The position numbers and the translations under genes are program-made. Below, piece after piece: positions 6,421-15,200 of a stretch of 60,849 nt of DNA; positions within the stretch are counted from its first letter, which is position 1; each line of letters opens with the position of its first letter. The stretch covers positions 1-60,849 of the IMG/VR virus record IMGVR_UViG_3300042452_000489; one strand, 5' to 3'. This DNA is from a virus. The notes beneath the pieces were generated by a model that was given only the letters and a program-made list of their open reading frames with translations, was not told the DNA's origin and did no database searches.

Positions 6421-7026
6421 CTAATAAGCCTTTCTTTCAGACGGTTTACTTCCGCCTCTAAAATCCTTATGCGTGCCGCGAGAATAGAATTCGCGCTCCT
6501 CAGTCTCTCCTCCTCCGTGGAGGAACATGTCGGTGTCGCCATCGACAAGGTCAAGACAGTGGTGCGGGTACAGCAGATAAGTAAGCTGCTCGGCTGGTCG
6601 CAGGAATCTCCTGGGGCAGACGAGGGTGGGGACGTCATGCCCTCGGCCGCGGTCATAGACGACTTGCTCGGTCCAAGAGTCATCTCGGTCAAGGGTGGTG
6701 AGCCACACCCAGCAGCCTGTGGGCTTGGAGATGTACACGTAGGCGATGTGCCCAATGCGCTCTCTCGCAAGTCCTCGCATGTCGTCAACGAACACGGTGT
6801 CATATGGGTAATCTTTCGGTGACGAGAACGTCAGCGACCTCTCCTTGATCTCCACGCTCATCAGGGCCACGGCGTCAGGCGACTCTACGTGGTCGGTGAG
6901 CTTGTTGTGCCTGCCGATGACCAGCTTCTTTCCGTGAGCCACTGAGCGTCCCTGGCTTCGCAGGTCGTCCACCCAGCGGCGCTCGGCTGCATGGCCATCA
7001 GCCAGTGATGTACGGAACAAACGCAT
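6421..7026 (-). CDS. PD-(D/E)XK nuclease-like protein
   Basis: 201 aa. The nuclease signature is SPDAVALMSVEIKER: Pro-Asp, seven residues, then Glu-x-Lys, preceded by a helix (AERRWVDDLR) typical of this fold. The start ATG at 7024-7026 gives a 28-base overlap with the HTH gene; longer frames upstream are antisense noise. It lies directly downstream of the helicase and HTH genes, so it may act with the helicase in replication or recombination. Confidence 0.65.
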   Translation of the reverse strand: MRLFRTSLADGHAAERRWVDDLRSQGRSVAHGKKLVIGRHNKLTDHVESPDAVALMSVEIKERSLTFSSPKDYPYDTVFVDDMRGLARERIGHIAYVYISKPTGCWVWLTTLDRDDSWTEQVVYDRGRGHDVPTLVCPRRFLRPAEQLTYLLYPHHCLDLVDGDTDMFLHGGGETEEREFYSRGTHKDFRGGSKPSERKAY

Positions 7027-7501
7027 GTCTACTCCATGACAGTGCGGCAACCTCAACTCTCGGCATCCGGACTCCCGCGAACCGACCAGACGCATGCAGA
7101 TCCAGTACGGCCACGGCGATCTCCGCGGGGCTCGGGTAGTCCGGCTGCAGGCCGTCATCCAGCCACTCCAGCTGGCTCGGGATGTATTCCTCCTGGCGGA
7201 TCTCGTCGGCCTGTGACCTCACAACCGAGGCCCACCGCGTGGACCGCCCGAAGATTTCCCCGATGTCCTCGTCATCCAAGCCAGGGTCCAGCATCGCCAC
7301 CACCGCCAGCCGTTCGTCGCTCGGGATGGACCTGCAGGCCCGCAGGATCTTGACGACGCCTACGACCTGGGATGGCTCAAGCCCGATCTTCTCGGCCACT
7401 CGGCTCGGCGTCTCCCGGTTCGTCACGCACCTCCGGTGCAGCTCCTTTGCCATACCCAAAGCATGACGCAATCCATCGACGCATCCGAGTCCACCAGCCA
7501 T
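6998..7501 (-). CDS. Helix-turn-helix-like hypothetical protein
   Basis: 167 aa with a strong ribosome site (AGGAGGAG, 8 bases before ATG). Two segments look like helix-turn-helix units: ETPSRVAEKIGLEPSQVVGVV and DDEDIGEIFGRSTRWASVV. It would then bind DNA. Its place between helicase and nuclease suggests a replication or regulatory accessory role; this is inference. Confidence 0.55.
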   Translation of the reverse strand: MAGGLGCVDGLRHALGMAKELHRRCVTNRETPSRVAEKIGLEPSQVVGVVKILRACRSIPSDERLAVVAMLDPGLDDEDIGEIFGRSTRWASVVRSQADEIRQEEYIPSQLEWLDDGLQPDYPSPAEIAVAVLDLHASGRFAGVRMPRVEVAALSWSRHAFVPYITG

Positions 7502-7613
7502 CTCGCTTCTCCTCCTTGATGAACGTCTGCGGGAACACGTGTTCGACATCGAACACGCTGATCACTTCCTCAACATCAACCAGACAGTCGGGCCGCTTGC
7601 TGCTTGTGGTCAC
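7377..7613 (-). CDS. Doubtful 78-aa frame overlapping two genes
   Basis: A GTG-started frame, 10 bases after GGAG, bridging the helicase end and the HTH gene start. The first 35 residues (DVEEVISVFDVEHVFPQTF) look protein-like and lie mostly outside other genes. The remainder is in a second frame of the HTH gene and has odd composition. It may be real, or chance. Confidence 0.25.
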   Translation of the reverse strand: MTTSSKRPDCLVDVEEVISVFDVEHVFPQTFIKEEKRDGWWTRMRRWIASCFGYGKGAAPEVRDEPGDAEPSGREDRA

Positions 7614-8616
7614 GGCGAGCAATCTCCTTCCGGAACAGGGTCTGCACCCACCCCTTGGTTGAGCCGGCCGCCCAGTGCAGATAGCCAGAGGGCAGGGCCC
7701 CGAGCTTCATGCCGCCGTACTTGCCGCGGAGTGGGTTCTTGTAGGTGCCGACCGAACGCACGGCGCGTTCGCTCAGGTCGATCTCTTGTCCGCTCACCCG
7801 GCCCTCGGCACGGCCGGCGGTGTTCCTTCGCATGGCTTCGATCTGCTGGGCAGCGGCCACCTTCGCGGCCTCCTTCGCCGCCAGTTCTGCCATCTCCTCC
7901 GGTGTCAGCGGAGCCTCGGCAGCGGCCTTTCGGACAGCCTCCTTCACGGCCTTGTCGCCGTCGCAGAACATGTCCACGCTGGTGAAGATGGACTGGTCCA
8001 ATGATCCGCTGGTGCAATCCACCAGCTTGAAGCGGCTCTTGGTGCTGGCGGCAATCGCTGCAATGCGTGACTCCACGGTGCTGCCGTCGAAGTCCACCAC
8101 GCCGGCCAAGGGTCTGGTCGCCCGGCCGACGCACTGCAGCCAGAACGACCGTGATCGGGTTGGCCTGCCGAGGATCAGGGTTTCAGTGGGTGGGTAGTCG
8201 AAGCCCACGGCCACCACCACGCAGTTGCAAAGCACCTTGGCCTCGCCCGCCTTGAACTTCCGCAGGGCCTCGGCCCGCTCGTCGTCGTCTTGGTCGCCCC
8301 ATACTTCAACAGCCGGGATGCCGTAGTTGTGGTTCAGGTAGTGGCACGCGCCATGCATGGAGAACACCGAGCCGCAGAACAGGACAGTCGGCCCCTGCAT
8401 TTCCTCCGCGGTAATCATGCACAGCCTCTGCAGGTTCGGTTCCTTGTTCAGCTCGGCCTGGAGGGCTTGCTGGGCGAAGTCGCCGCCGACAACCTTCACT
8501 GCGCTTAGGTCCAGGCTGTCTACTCGGGCGAGCCGGCACACAGGCGGAACGGCCCATCCGTGGGCGATGGCCCAGTGCAGGTCGTAGCCTCCGATGAGTT
8601 GTTCGTAGAACTGCAT
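7576..8616 (-). CDS. SF2 helicase, C-terminal half (separate frame)
   Basis: 346 aa carrying the second RecA-like lobe of an SF2 helicase: VLFCGSVFSMH, VVVAVGFDYP (motif V, about 130-142) and QCVGRATRP (motif VI, 161-169), then a long charged helical tail. The ATG at 8614-8616 has its own GGAG box 6 bases upstream. Motifs I-III are in the neighbouring frame 8520-9119. The two could assemble as a split enzyme, be joined by frameshifting, or reflect a one-base error. Confidence 0.85.
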   Translation of the reverse strand: MQFYEQLIGGYDLHWAIAHGWAVPPVCRLARVDSLDLSAVKVVGGDFAQQALQAELNKEPNLQRLCMITAEEMQGPTVLFCGSVFSMHGACHYLNHNYGIPAVEVWGDQDDDERAEALRKFKAGEAKVLCNCVVVAVGFDYPPTETLILGRPTRSRSFWLQCVGRATRPLAGVVDFDGSTVESRIAAIAASTKSRFKLVDCTSGSLDQSIFTSVDMFCDGDKAVKEAVRKAAAEAPLTPEEMAELAAKEAAKVAAAQQIEAMRRNTAGRAEGRVSGQEIDLSERAVRSVGTYKNPLRGKYGGMKLGALPSGYLHWAAGSTKGWVQTLFRKEIARRDHKQQAARLSG

Positions 8617-9119
8617 TGCTCTCTCCGTAGCATGGGCTTGCCGTCCATCCTGAACGGCGTGGCTGTGAATCCGGCGACCATGGCGCCGCTTTCCTGAAAC
8701 CACCGCAGCATCTCCACCACTGCGGGGCTGCACATCAGGTGTGCCTCGTCAACAATCACCAACTGCATGTCCTTGAATCGCTTGTATCGATGCTCACCGC
8801 CACGCTTGGAAAGCAGCGTGGGCTTGCTCGCGACGACGATCTTGGACGGCCACATGTCGTCCTCGTCGCTGACATAGCTCGCCATCTCAACGCCCGGGTC
8901 CAGGTCGCATATCTCCCGCACCTTGGAGACTGTCTGCCAGACCAGCTCGCGGAGGTGGCACAAGATCAATGTCCGTCCCTTGATCCGGTCGGCCATGGTG
9001 ACGAAGCACACGGTCTTCCCAGCCCCGGTGAAGAGGTGGTTGAGCGTGGCCTTCACTCCAGACTGCATCGCAGTCAGGTTGTCGGTGACCAACTGTTCTT
9101 GGTAGTCGCGTAGTTTCAT
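8520..9119 (-). CDS. SF2 DEAH-box helicase, N-terminal half
   Basis: 199 aa with RDYQ (Q-motif-like, 4-7), Walker A FTGAGKT (30-36), DEAH (124-127) and FTATPFR (151-157). It unwinds nucleic acid with ATP in this family. After about residue 167 the frame leaves the helicase sequence and ends 33 residues later, while the homologous continuation is in the -1/+1 frame at 7576-8616. It lies at the end of the recombination operon, downstream of ssb and a strong hairpin. Confidence 0.88.
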   Translation of the reverse strand: MKLRDYQEQLVTDNLTAMQSGVKATLNHLFTGAGKTVCFVTMADRIKGRTLILCHLRELVWQTVSKVREICDLDPGVEMASYVSDEDDMWPSKIVVASKPTLLSKRGGEHRYKRFKDMQLVIVDEAHLMCSPAVVEMLRWFQESGAMVAGFTATPFRMDGKPMLRREQCSSTNNSSEATTCTGPSPTDGPFRLCAGSPE

Positions 9120-9130
9120 GGTGTGTTAAA

Positions 9131-9167
9131 GACCCCGGGGCCGGGCGGAGAGTTCCCGACCCCGGGG
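9131..9167 (-). terminator. GC-rich hairpin between ssb and helicase
   Basis: 9133-9145 pairs with 9155-9167 over 13 positions. The one imperfect pair is G-U on the minus-strand RNA but C-A on the plus, so the structure fits minus-strand transcription. It is followed by TCTTTAAC, a weak U tail. It could be a partial terminator that lowers helicase expression or an RNA stabiliser for ssb. Confidence 0.6.
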
Positions 9168-9181
9168 CGGCGCGCACTTGC

Positions 9182-9523
9182 TCAACGGAAGTCGGTGGCG
9201 AACTCCTCCTCCTCCACCGACTCCTTCTTCTTCTGTCCGAGAAGCTGCAGTCGGAGAACGCGGACGACCTTGCGGCTCTTCCGCTCGCCGTCCTTCTCCC
9301 ACTGCTGCGTTTGGATCTCGCCTTCCACCAGCACCTGGACGCCGCGGATCAGGAACTCCGTCACGCGGCCGGGCTTCCAAAACTCGCAGTCGAAGAACTC
9401 CACGGAGTCCTTGTAGCCATTGACGGCGACAGAGAACTTCGCCAGTTCCGACTCTCCCACCATGCGGGACTCAACATCCTTGGTGAGATTGCCGACACAG
9501 ATGAACCGCTGGTAACCACTCAT
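9182..9523 (-). CDS. ssb: Single-stranded DNA-binding protein
   Basis: 113 aa with a bacterial SSB OB-fold pattern: GNLTKDVESR near the N-terminus, KFSVAVNGYKD, EFFDCEFWKPGRVTEFLIRGVQVLVEGEI, and an acidic tail (SVEEEEF). The usual DDxPF tip is absent; the last residues are ATDFR. It coats single-stranded DNA. It is coupled to the ERF gene by an ATGA overlap, as expected for an annealing/SSB pair. Confidence 0.9.
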   Translation of the reverse strand: MSGYQRFICVGNLTKDVESRMVGESELAKFSVAVNGYKDSVEFFDCEFWKPGRVTEFLIRGVQVLVEGEIQTQQWEKDGERKSRKVVRVLRLQLLGQKKKESVEEEEFATDFR

Positions 9524-10173
9524 GCTTGGACCTCCTCCTTGTCCCAGACCTTCCTGAACTCGGCCTCCACCCGATGGAACACCTCCACCGGGATGGCCTT
9601 CTCTCTCGCTCGCAGACGAACCGTATCCAGTGCCTTCTGGGCATGCTCCCGACTGTCGGCCTTGGCGACCGCGCTGATCGCGTCCTGCTGGTAAGCAAGA
9701 TGCTTCGCAGTAGCCGTGCCGACCCGGGCTTCCGGCCTGGGGGCAGGCTGCTCGCTCACGCTGTGTCCGTCGTCGTCAGCCTCTCCACTGAACCCGCCGA
9801 CCAATGCCATGAGTAGGGTCCGCTTGGCATAGGTCATCGCAGCCCCGAACGCCTGCATGTCGCCCTTGGGCATCAGCAGCGGGGCCACTCCAGAGATCCA
9901 CTGGCCACCCTTGTGACGCAGCGTTCCGACGACGATCCACTGACCGCCCACCAGCCCCGGCCTGAAGTCAGGAAGGGCCAGCCCATGCTTCGTCAGCGGC
10001 CCGCGGAGCGAATCGCAGCACTGGGCGTAGCTGGCGAACTTGCTCTTGAAGTGCGGGTTGTTGCTGTCGTAAGCCACAATCGGATACTCGGCCTGCGCCT
10101 TCGCCAGGGCCTCGGTGATGGCATTCGTCTCGGGGCTGCTGCTAGGCCCAAGAATCGCGTTGTTGTCGTTCAT
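9520..10173 (-). CDS. erf: ERF-family single-strand annealing protein
   Basis: 217 aa. The ERF core is recognisable: AEYPIVAYDSNNPHFKSKFASYAQ, GGQWISGVAPLLMPKGDMQAFGAAMTYAKRT and the following hydrophobic helix. Proteins of this family anneal complementary single strands during phage recombination. The ATG overlaps the upstream exonuclease stop as ATGA. Together with RecE-like exonuclease and SSB it forms a complete recombination cassette. Confidence 0.88.
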   Translation of the reverse strand: MNDNNAILGPSSSPETNAITEALAKAQAEYPIVAYDSNNPHFKSKFASYAQCCDSLRGPLTKHGLALPDFRPGLVGGQWIVVGTLRHKGGQWISGVAPLLMPKGDMQAFGAAMTYAKRTLLMALVGGFSGEADDDGHSVSEQPAPRPEARVGTATAKHLAYQQDAISAVAKADSREHAQKALDTVRLRAREKAIPVEVFHRVEAEFRKVWDKEEVQA

Positions 10174-11021
10174 ACGTTCACGTACTCCTCTCCACGGGTT
10201 GCCCACGCCGGCACGGCCAGCTCAACGATCTCGTTGCTGTCGGCGGGCATGTAATGTCCGGTGGACCTCCGAAGCCGGACCTCCTCCATGACGTTGAGCA
10301 TCCGCTGGCCAGCCTGCTCAACCATTTCCTCTGGCAGGTAAAACACCCTGCACCCGTACGGCGGCGCCGTCTGGACAAAGACGAACGGCATCCGGTGTTG
10401 CGGATAGCCGACCGCCTTGGCCGACTCCACGTACAGCCACTCCTGCTCGGCGTACCCGTAGTCGATGACGCTGCGGTAGATGCGATCCCAAGAATGGGAG
10501 GTGGTCTTGAGATCCCACCACCTTCCCGTGCAGCAGGCATCGGGCCGGGTCTTGAGCTTGTGACCACCGATCTCAAAGAAGACGCTGACCTGCGTCTCCA
10601 CGGTCTTCTGCATCAGGTCGTAGGCCGCGTCGTTTTCGTACATGCCGTTGAGCATGAACCGAAACTGCGAAGCCTGATCTTCCGTGCAGATGATCCCCGT
10701 CTGGGCGCTTGCCCACTCCTTGTACGCCTTGGTGCTACGGGATCCGTTGGCACCCAAGATGTCCGCTGGCGGGATGTTGATCAGGTCATCCAGCTTCTGT
10801 CCGGACAAAACCCCAGTGACGATGGCGTCGAACGACGAGCCAACGCTGGTGGCATTGTTTCCGGACCAGTAAACATTCCCCATGTCGATCCACAGCTGCA
10901 CCTCGCCGCCGTGCTTGGCGACAGTGTGCAGGAACGACCGGGAATCAAACCCCTTCTCGCCGTGGTAGGCCGAGTTGCTCATGCCAACCACCTTGGTCGG
11001 CAATTCATTGATGCTGCTCAT
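10170..11021 (-). CDS. RecE-like exonuclease (DUF3799-type PD-(D/E)XK)
   Basis: 283 aa with a near-perfect ribosome site (AAGGAGGTGA, 4 bases before ATG). It opens with MSNSAYH-type residues near 14-20, and the catalytic part holds KTRPDACC (Asp), WWDLKTT (Asp-x-Lys) and YGYAEQEWLY, matching RecE-type 5'-3' exonucleases. It would resect duplex ends to give the strand used by ERF. A terminator-like hairpin stands immediately 5' of its ribosome site. Confidence 0.82.
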   Translation of the reverse strand: MSSINELPTKVVGMSNSAYHGEKGFDSRSFLHTVAKHGGEVQLWIDMGNVYWSGNNATSVGSSFDAIVTGVLSGQKLDDLINIPPADILGANGSRSTKAYKEWASAQTGIICTEDQASQFRFMLNGMYENDAAYDLMQKTVETQVSVFFEIGGHKLKTRPDACCTGRWWDLKTTSHSWDRIYRSVIDYGYAEQEWLYVESAKAVGYPQHRMPFVFVQTAPPYGCRVFYLPEEMVEQAGQRMLNVMEEVRLRRSTGHYMPADSNEIVELAVPAWATRGEEYVNV

Positions 11022-11037
11022 CCACTCACCTCCTTGG

Positions 11038-11058
11038 AAAAAGCCCCATCCGTGGGGC
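11038..11058 (-). terminator. Terminator/attenuator before the recombination operon
   Basis: GCCCCA (11043-11048) pairs with TGGGGC (11053-11058), loop of 4. On the minus strand it is followed by TTTTTCC (11036-11042) and then at once by the AAGGAGGTGA ribosome site of the exonuclease. It could end the short transcript from upstream, or attenuate entry into the operon. Confidence 0.75.
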
Positions 11059-11070
11059 GAAGACAATCCG

Positions 11071-11250
11071 TTAGGGCCTCCTGCCCGACCGGAACTCCTT
11101 GATCGCTTCCGCCAACTGTCCAAGCGCCAAAAGCCCAAGCGCGGACTCAATTCGGTGCAAGAAAATGCAGACGCACAGCAGCGTCAGCCACAGCCCGCGA
11201 ATAATGGGCTGGCGATAGAAAGAGGCCAGACAAAGAACCCAGCTATACAA
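11071..11250 (-). CDS. Possible 59-aa small membrane protein
   Basis: A TTG-started frame with a protein-like hydrophobic stretch (RGLWLTLLCVCIFL) followed by a helical tail (LGLLALGQLAEAIKEF). No good ribosome site or ATG is present, so the start is uncertain. It sits between the integrase control region and the terminator at 11038-11058. Confidence 0.35.
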   Translation of the reverse strand: MYSWVLCLASFYRQPIIRGLWLTLLCVCIFLHRIESALGLLALGQLAEAIKEFRSGRRP

Positions 11251-11307
11251 CTGAGCTAGTTGCCCGTTGGTCCGGTTATAGCGGTTTTTCAGGGGGGTGC
11301 AACGGGC
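11240..11307. other. Inverted repeat and tRNA D-arm-like sequence beside the integrase (attP candidate)
   Basis: GCCCGTTG (11262-11269) and CAACGGGC (11300-11307) form a perfect 8-bp inverted repeat with a 30-base spacer. Next to it, minus-strand bases near 11240-11262 read like a tRNA D-arm (CTAGCTCAGTTGTATAGC). Phage attP cores commonly copy part of a tRNA and lie beside the integrase gene. No complete tRNA can be folded here. Confidence 0.35.
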
Positions 11308-11349
11308 ATCCTCCTGGCTGTACTCTCCCACCCGCCGGGAGTACTCACC

Positions 11350-12249
11350 ATGAGCATCACCGAGTTCGCACGTTCCTACTGGCGTAGGGTTGGCGGGAGC
11401 CCCGGCTACCTGGAGCAGCTCTTGGTTCTGACCAAGCGTCTGCCATGGCAGGCGTCCGACTTGACGCCCGACAACATCGACAACTACTTGGACAGCGCCT
11501 TGGAGCATCTCTCGCCCTCCACCGTGGCCAACCACAGACGCATGCTGCGGACGCTCATGCGGTTCGCCGCAGAGCAGGGTCACGTGGACAAAGATATAGT
11601 GAGGCCGCTCAGGAGAGTCAAGACCCCGGCCCCATGCCCAATCGCCTTGGACCATAGGCAGATAGCCCACTGGGTCAGCACAGCCAAGGCCATGCCCGGC
11701 GGCACGCTCACGTGTCCGTACAGGCTGCTGCTGCCGGCGTGGATTCTCACTGCCTACAGCACAGGCTTGCGAACAGGCGACTTGCTCGCGATCAGATACG
11801 ACCAAATCCGTGGTCACCGACTTCTCCTTAGTCAGCTCAAGACGTCAGAGCCGCATGTCGCGTGGCTTGACGACTCCGCCATTCTGGCGATTGAGTCCCT
11901 CCCTCGTCGCGGCCCGAAAGTCTTCGGATCGCTGACGAACAAGGACCGGATTTTACACGCGATGCGGCGGCTCGTCAAGCAAGCCGGTCAAGGCGGGACG
12001 ACGAGATGGCTCAGAAGAGCAGGGGCAACCTACTGTGAAGCCGCCGGGAAAGATGCCACTAGACACTTAGGACACAGGGATCCCGGCATGAAGAAGCGGT
12101 ACATCGACAGGCTGCTGCTGGCGGAGCTGACGGAGCATGGTCCGACCGCACCGCCAATCCCCGAGACGATGCTCAGAGGCCAGCCAGTTCCTCCAGCCGG
12201 TTCTGCTTCTTCCGCTCGCGAGCCCGCTGTGCCGCTTCGGACTGGATGA
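11350..12249 (+). CDS. int: Tyrosine recombinase (integrase)
   Basis: 299 aa, the only plus-strand gene in the left 47 kb. An N-terminal SAM-like helical domain (about 1-90) is followed by the catalytic domain: Arg141 (STGLRTGD), Lys164, Arg222 in WLRRAGAT, His242 in HLGH, and nucleophile Tyr251 in KRYID. The usual His three residues before Arg222 is Arg219. The last 26 codons overlap, antisense, the end of the large virion gene 12173-15799. A temperate lifestyle is implied. Confidence 0.9.
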   Translation: MSITEFARSYWRRVGGSPGYLEQLLVLTKRLPWQASDLTPDNIDNYLDSALEHLSPSTVANHRRMLRTLMRFAAEQGHVDKDIVRPLRRVKTPAPCPIALDHRQIAHWVSTAKAMPGGTLTCPYRLLLPAWILTAYSTGLRTGDLLAIRYDQIRGHRLLLSQLKTSEPHVAWLDDSAILAIESLPRRGPKVFGSLTNKDRILHAMRRLVKQAGQGGTTRWLRRAGATYCEAAGKDATRHLGHRDPGMKKRYIDRLLLAELTEHGPTAPPIPETMLRGQPVPPAGSASSAREPAVPLRTG

Positions 12250-15200
12250 TCTTGTAGAGAAGGTATAGCCGCTTCTGCTCGTCGGGCATGTTGGCCAAGA
12301 CATCGTCTGGCACGGCGAGGTTTTCGTAGGTCCGCACCCCGGGCGTCGTCTCAAGGATGCTGTTGAGCATGTCCCTAGCCGCGAGCCGCTTGGCCCGATC
12401 CTGATCAACGTCCGTGAGCTTTGCGCCAGCCAAGAGATTAAAGGCCGCCTTCTGCATGGCCTCGCCCGTGGTGAGCCGGTCGTCCGTAGCCTGCCGATAC
12501 AGGCCAAGCCCACGTGAGCCGAACGGGACGAAGTTGACGATGGCCTGCTCTAGCGGCCGTCCCATGGGCCCGAGGTCTTGTTCTAGGACAGAGTACAGGT
12601 CGCTCAGTTCACGCCCGCTGTAGAGCTGGCGGTTGGTGATGTACTCAATGGGAGCCTTGATCAGCGGGTTGGTCATCCCGAGGATGTTGCTGCCCGTCTT
12701 CCGAATGGAATCTGCCAGCCGGGCCGAGGAAGACGCACCAACCCCAGGCGAGAAGAGCTGGAACGTACTCTCCCACGGCAGGTCCACGTTGGTCAGGTAT
12801 CGCTTGAGTTCCTCGTTGCCAGACCCTCCGAGGAGCCCAGGCAGATCGGCCGGCAGCGGGATGGCTGCGGACTGCCGCAAGTACTCGGGGACGAACGAGT
12901 CTGCGGACGGCTCGGTGCCCCTCGTCACGGCACGGATCAGCTGGCTCTGCAGACCGCCCGGCCGCTCCACAAGGTTGGTGGCAATGCTAGGCAGGATGCC
13001 CTTCTGGAAACTGTAGAACGGCAGAACCCTTTTCAGGCCACGCTCAAACCCGGTGAAAGACGACGGGCGGTAATCCACGTTCGCCAAGAACGAGATGTCG
13101 GCTGCTCGGCGAGGATCGACGCCCTTGCGAAGCTGGTTGAGGAACACGCCTCCGCGGAGCGAATCTTCCACCCGTTGGCCAACGGCGTCGTTCAGCACCA
13201 AGAGTGGGTTGGTGTTCTCACGCATGGGGTTCTGCGTGAATCCAACGCCCCGCATGCTGGTCATGTCGTTGGCAAACTGCCGCCATGACCTCCCAGGCTG
13301 GTAGGCCGCCCGCCCAACACGCTGTGCGATGGTGTCCTTGTCCGCACCCAAGAACATGCCAGACATGGTGGACTCGGGAGCGCCGGTGATGTCGTCCAAG
13401 ACATTGCCGCCGGTCACCTGAGTAGCGCCGGTGAAGTCCAGATACTTTGCGATGCGCTCTTCGTCGGTGAGGTTCTCAAATCCCGGGGCGTTTCGCAAAC
13501 GCTTGGCGATGGCCCGGTAGTCACCCCGGCTCGCCCTGCCCGCAGCGAGCATGTCGCGGAAGTTGAACGCCCCGTGCGTGGCGGCATTGATCGCACCGCT
13601 GTAGGCGTTCCGCGTGTGGAAGCTCGGGCTTGCCAAGGCCCCAACCTTAAAGGCCGAGGTGAACTGATCGACGGCACCCATCAACCCACGCTCAGGCATG
13701 GCCAGCCGGGTCTTAGGCGACAGCGTCTTCAGAGCCTCCACTGCCTTCTCGTCCACCGAGAAGTTGGTGACGTCCGCTGACATGGAGGACTGCCATCGAC
13801 GGCGGAATGCATTGGGATCAAACCCAAGCGTCTTGGCGGCCTCGGCCAGCGGGATGCTCGTTCCGCCCGTCACAAAGTCGGCCGGGGTGTTCGCGGCTTC
13901 TTGCGTCAGTTGGCGGAACAGTTCGTCGGCATTGGCCTTGTTCGTCGCTTGGCCAGCCCGATAGCGAACCATGTTCGACCACGGGTCCGAGTCGAAGATG
14001 CCGCGGTTGTTTGCGGCGAACTGCGTATCGGCCGAGCGAAGAAGGTCGGCAAGCTGCTTGTAGTAGCCGCCGATCTGCTGGTTAACGTCGGCCAGCATCT
14101 TGGCTTGCCCGGCCGTATCAGCAGCCTGGAACGCAGCCGAGTTGGTGACGTCATCGATCCATGGCTGGTACGGAGACTGAATGCCAATGCGGTTGAAGGC
14201 GGTGTCCAAAATGCCCCTGACCTGATCGTCGCTTACCCCGAGCAAGTCTTTCTGGAGTTGGACCGAATCCAGCCTGGGGTCGATGTTGCCCGTCAACTGG
14301 CGGAAGGTCCGCATCCCGCCCGGGATGTCGGTGTACGCCTGCCGCGGACGACCGAAGTTATCCCGCACACCGAACAGCCGCTCGTCGCGGCCCCATGCCT
14401 TGGGAGAGTTCTTCTTGATCCCTTCCGGCGGAGCGTTCTTGCGGAAGAAATGCAGCTGCCTCGGGAACCATCCCGTCCCCTGCTGGCTGGACCATCGCGT
14501 GGTGGGAAGCCCGGCAGAATCTGCAACGGCGTTGAAGTAATTGCCCATCCCCGCAAACTCGTCCCGCACGTTGCGGAACTCGGGGATGTTCTCCATCACC
14601 CAGTCGGCCATGGCATCGCCGCTGCCTCGCGACGATGAGTAAAACAACCCTGACGGCAGCGAAGGGCCCTGCTGTGCAGCCGGGCGAACTCCACCACCCT
14701 CGGCCCAGTCGGCCATGGCCTGACGAAGGCGCTGACTGCCGAACGAGCGAAGTTCCTCTGGGATGGCTTGCCCGGCAAGGGATCCCGCGGACGTCGGGAA
14801 GAACTCCGGAGCCGACGCCTCCAGTGCCTCGCGCTGCAGTTTCGACAGCCGAAGACGGTCGGCAAACAACTCGTCGTCCGCGTTGCGAAAGGCCCGCCGT
14901 GCGGCGCTCTGAATCTTGTTGGTCGTCTCCAAGTCACGCGACCAGTACTCGCCCGCCCGGTTGTCGAAGGCCGAGGACAGCCACGTAGCGGCGTGGCCGA
15001 TGATCGGCGTGGTGCGGGTGGCATTGCCGAGGGCGTCACCAATTTTCGCAACCGCATCTCCGCCGCCGAACGGGAGGTCGTAGTTAAATCCGATGTTCGT
15101 CCCGGGGATACGGAAGTCCCCGAACGTCGCCATCGTCTCGTCTAGGGCCTCATCACCTACGCCGAATCGCTTGAACTGCGACTTCAGAGTCTTCTCGGCC

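Noticed and set aside
11230-11285. Complete tRNA gene next to the integrase
   Set aside because: Only a D-arm-like piece is present; no anticodon stem, T-arm or acceptor pairing can be completed.
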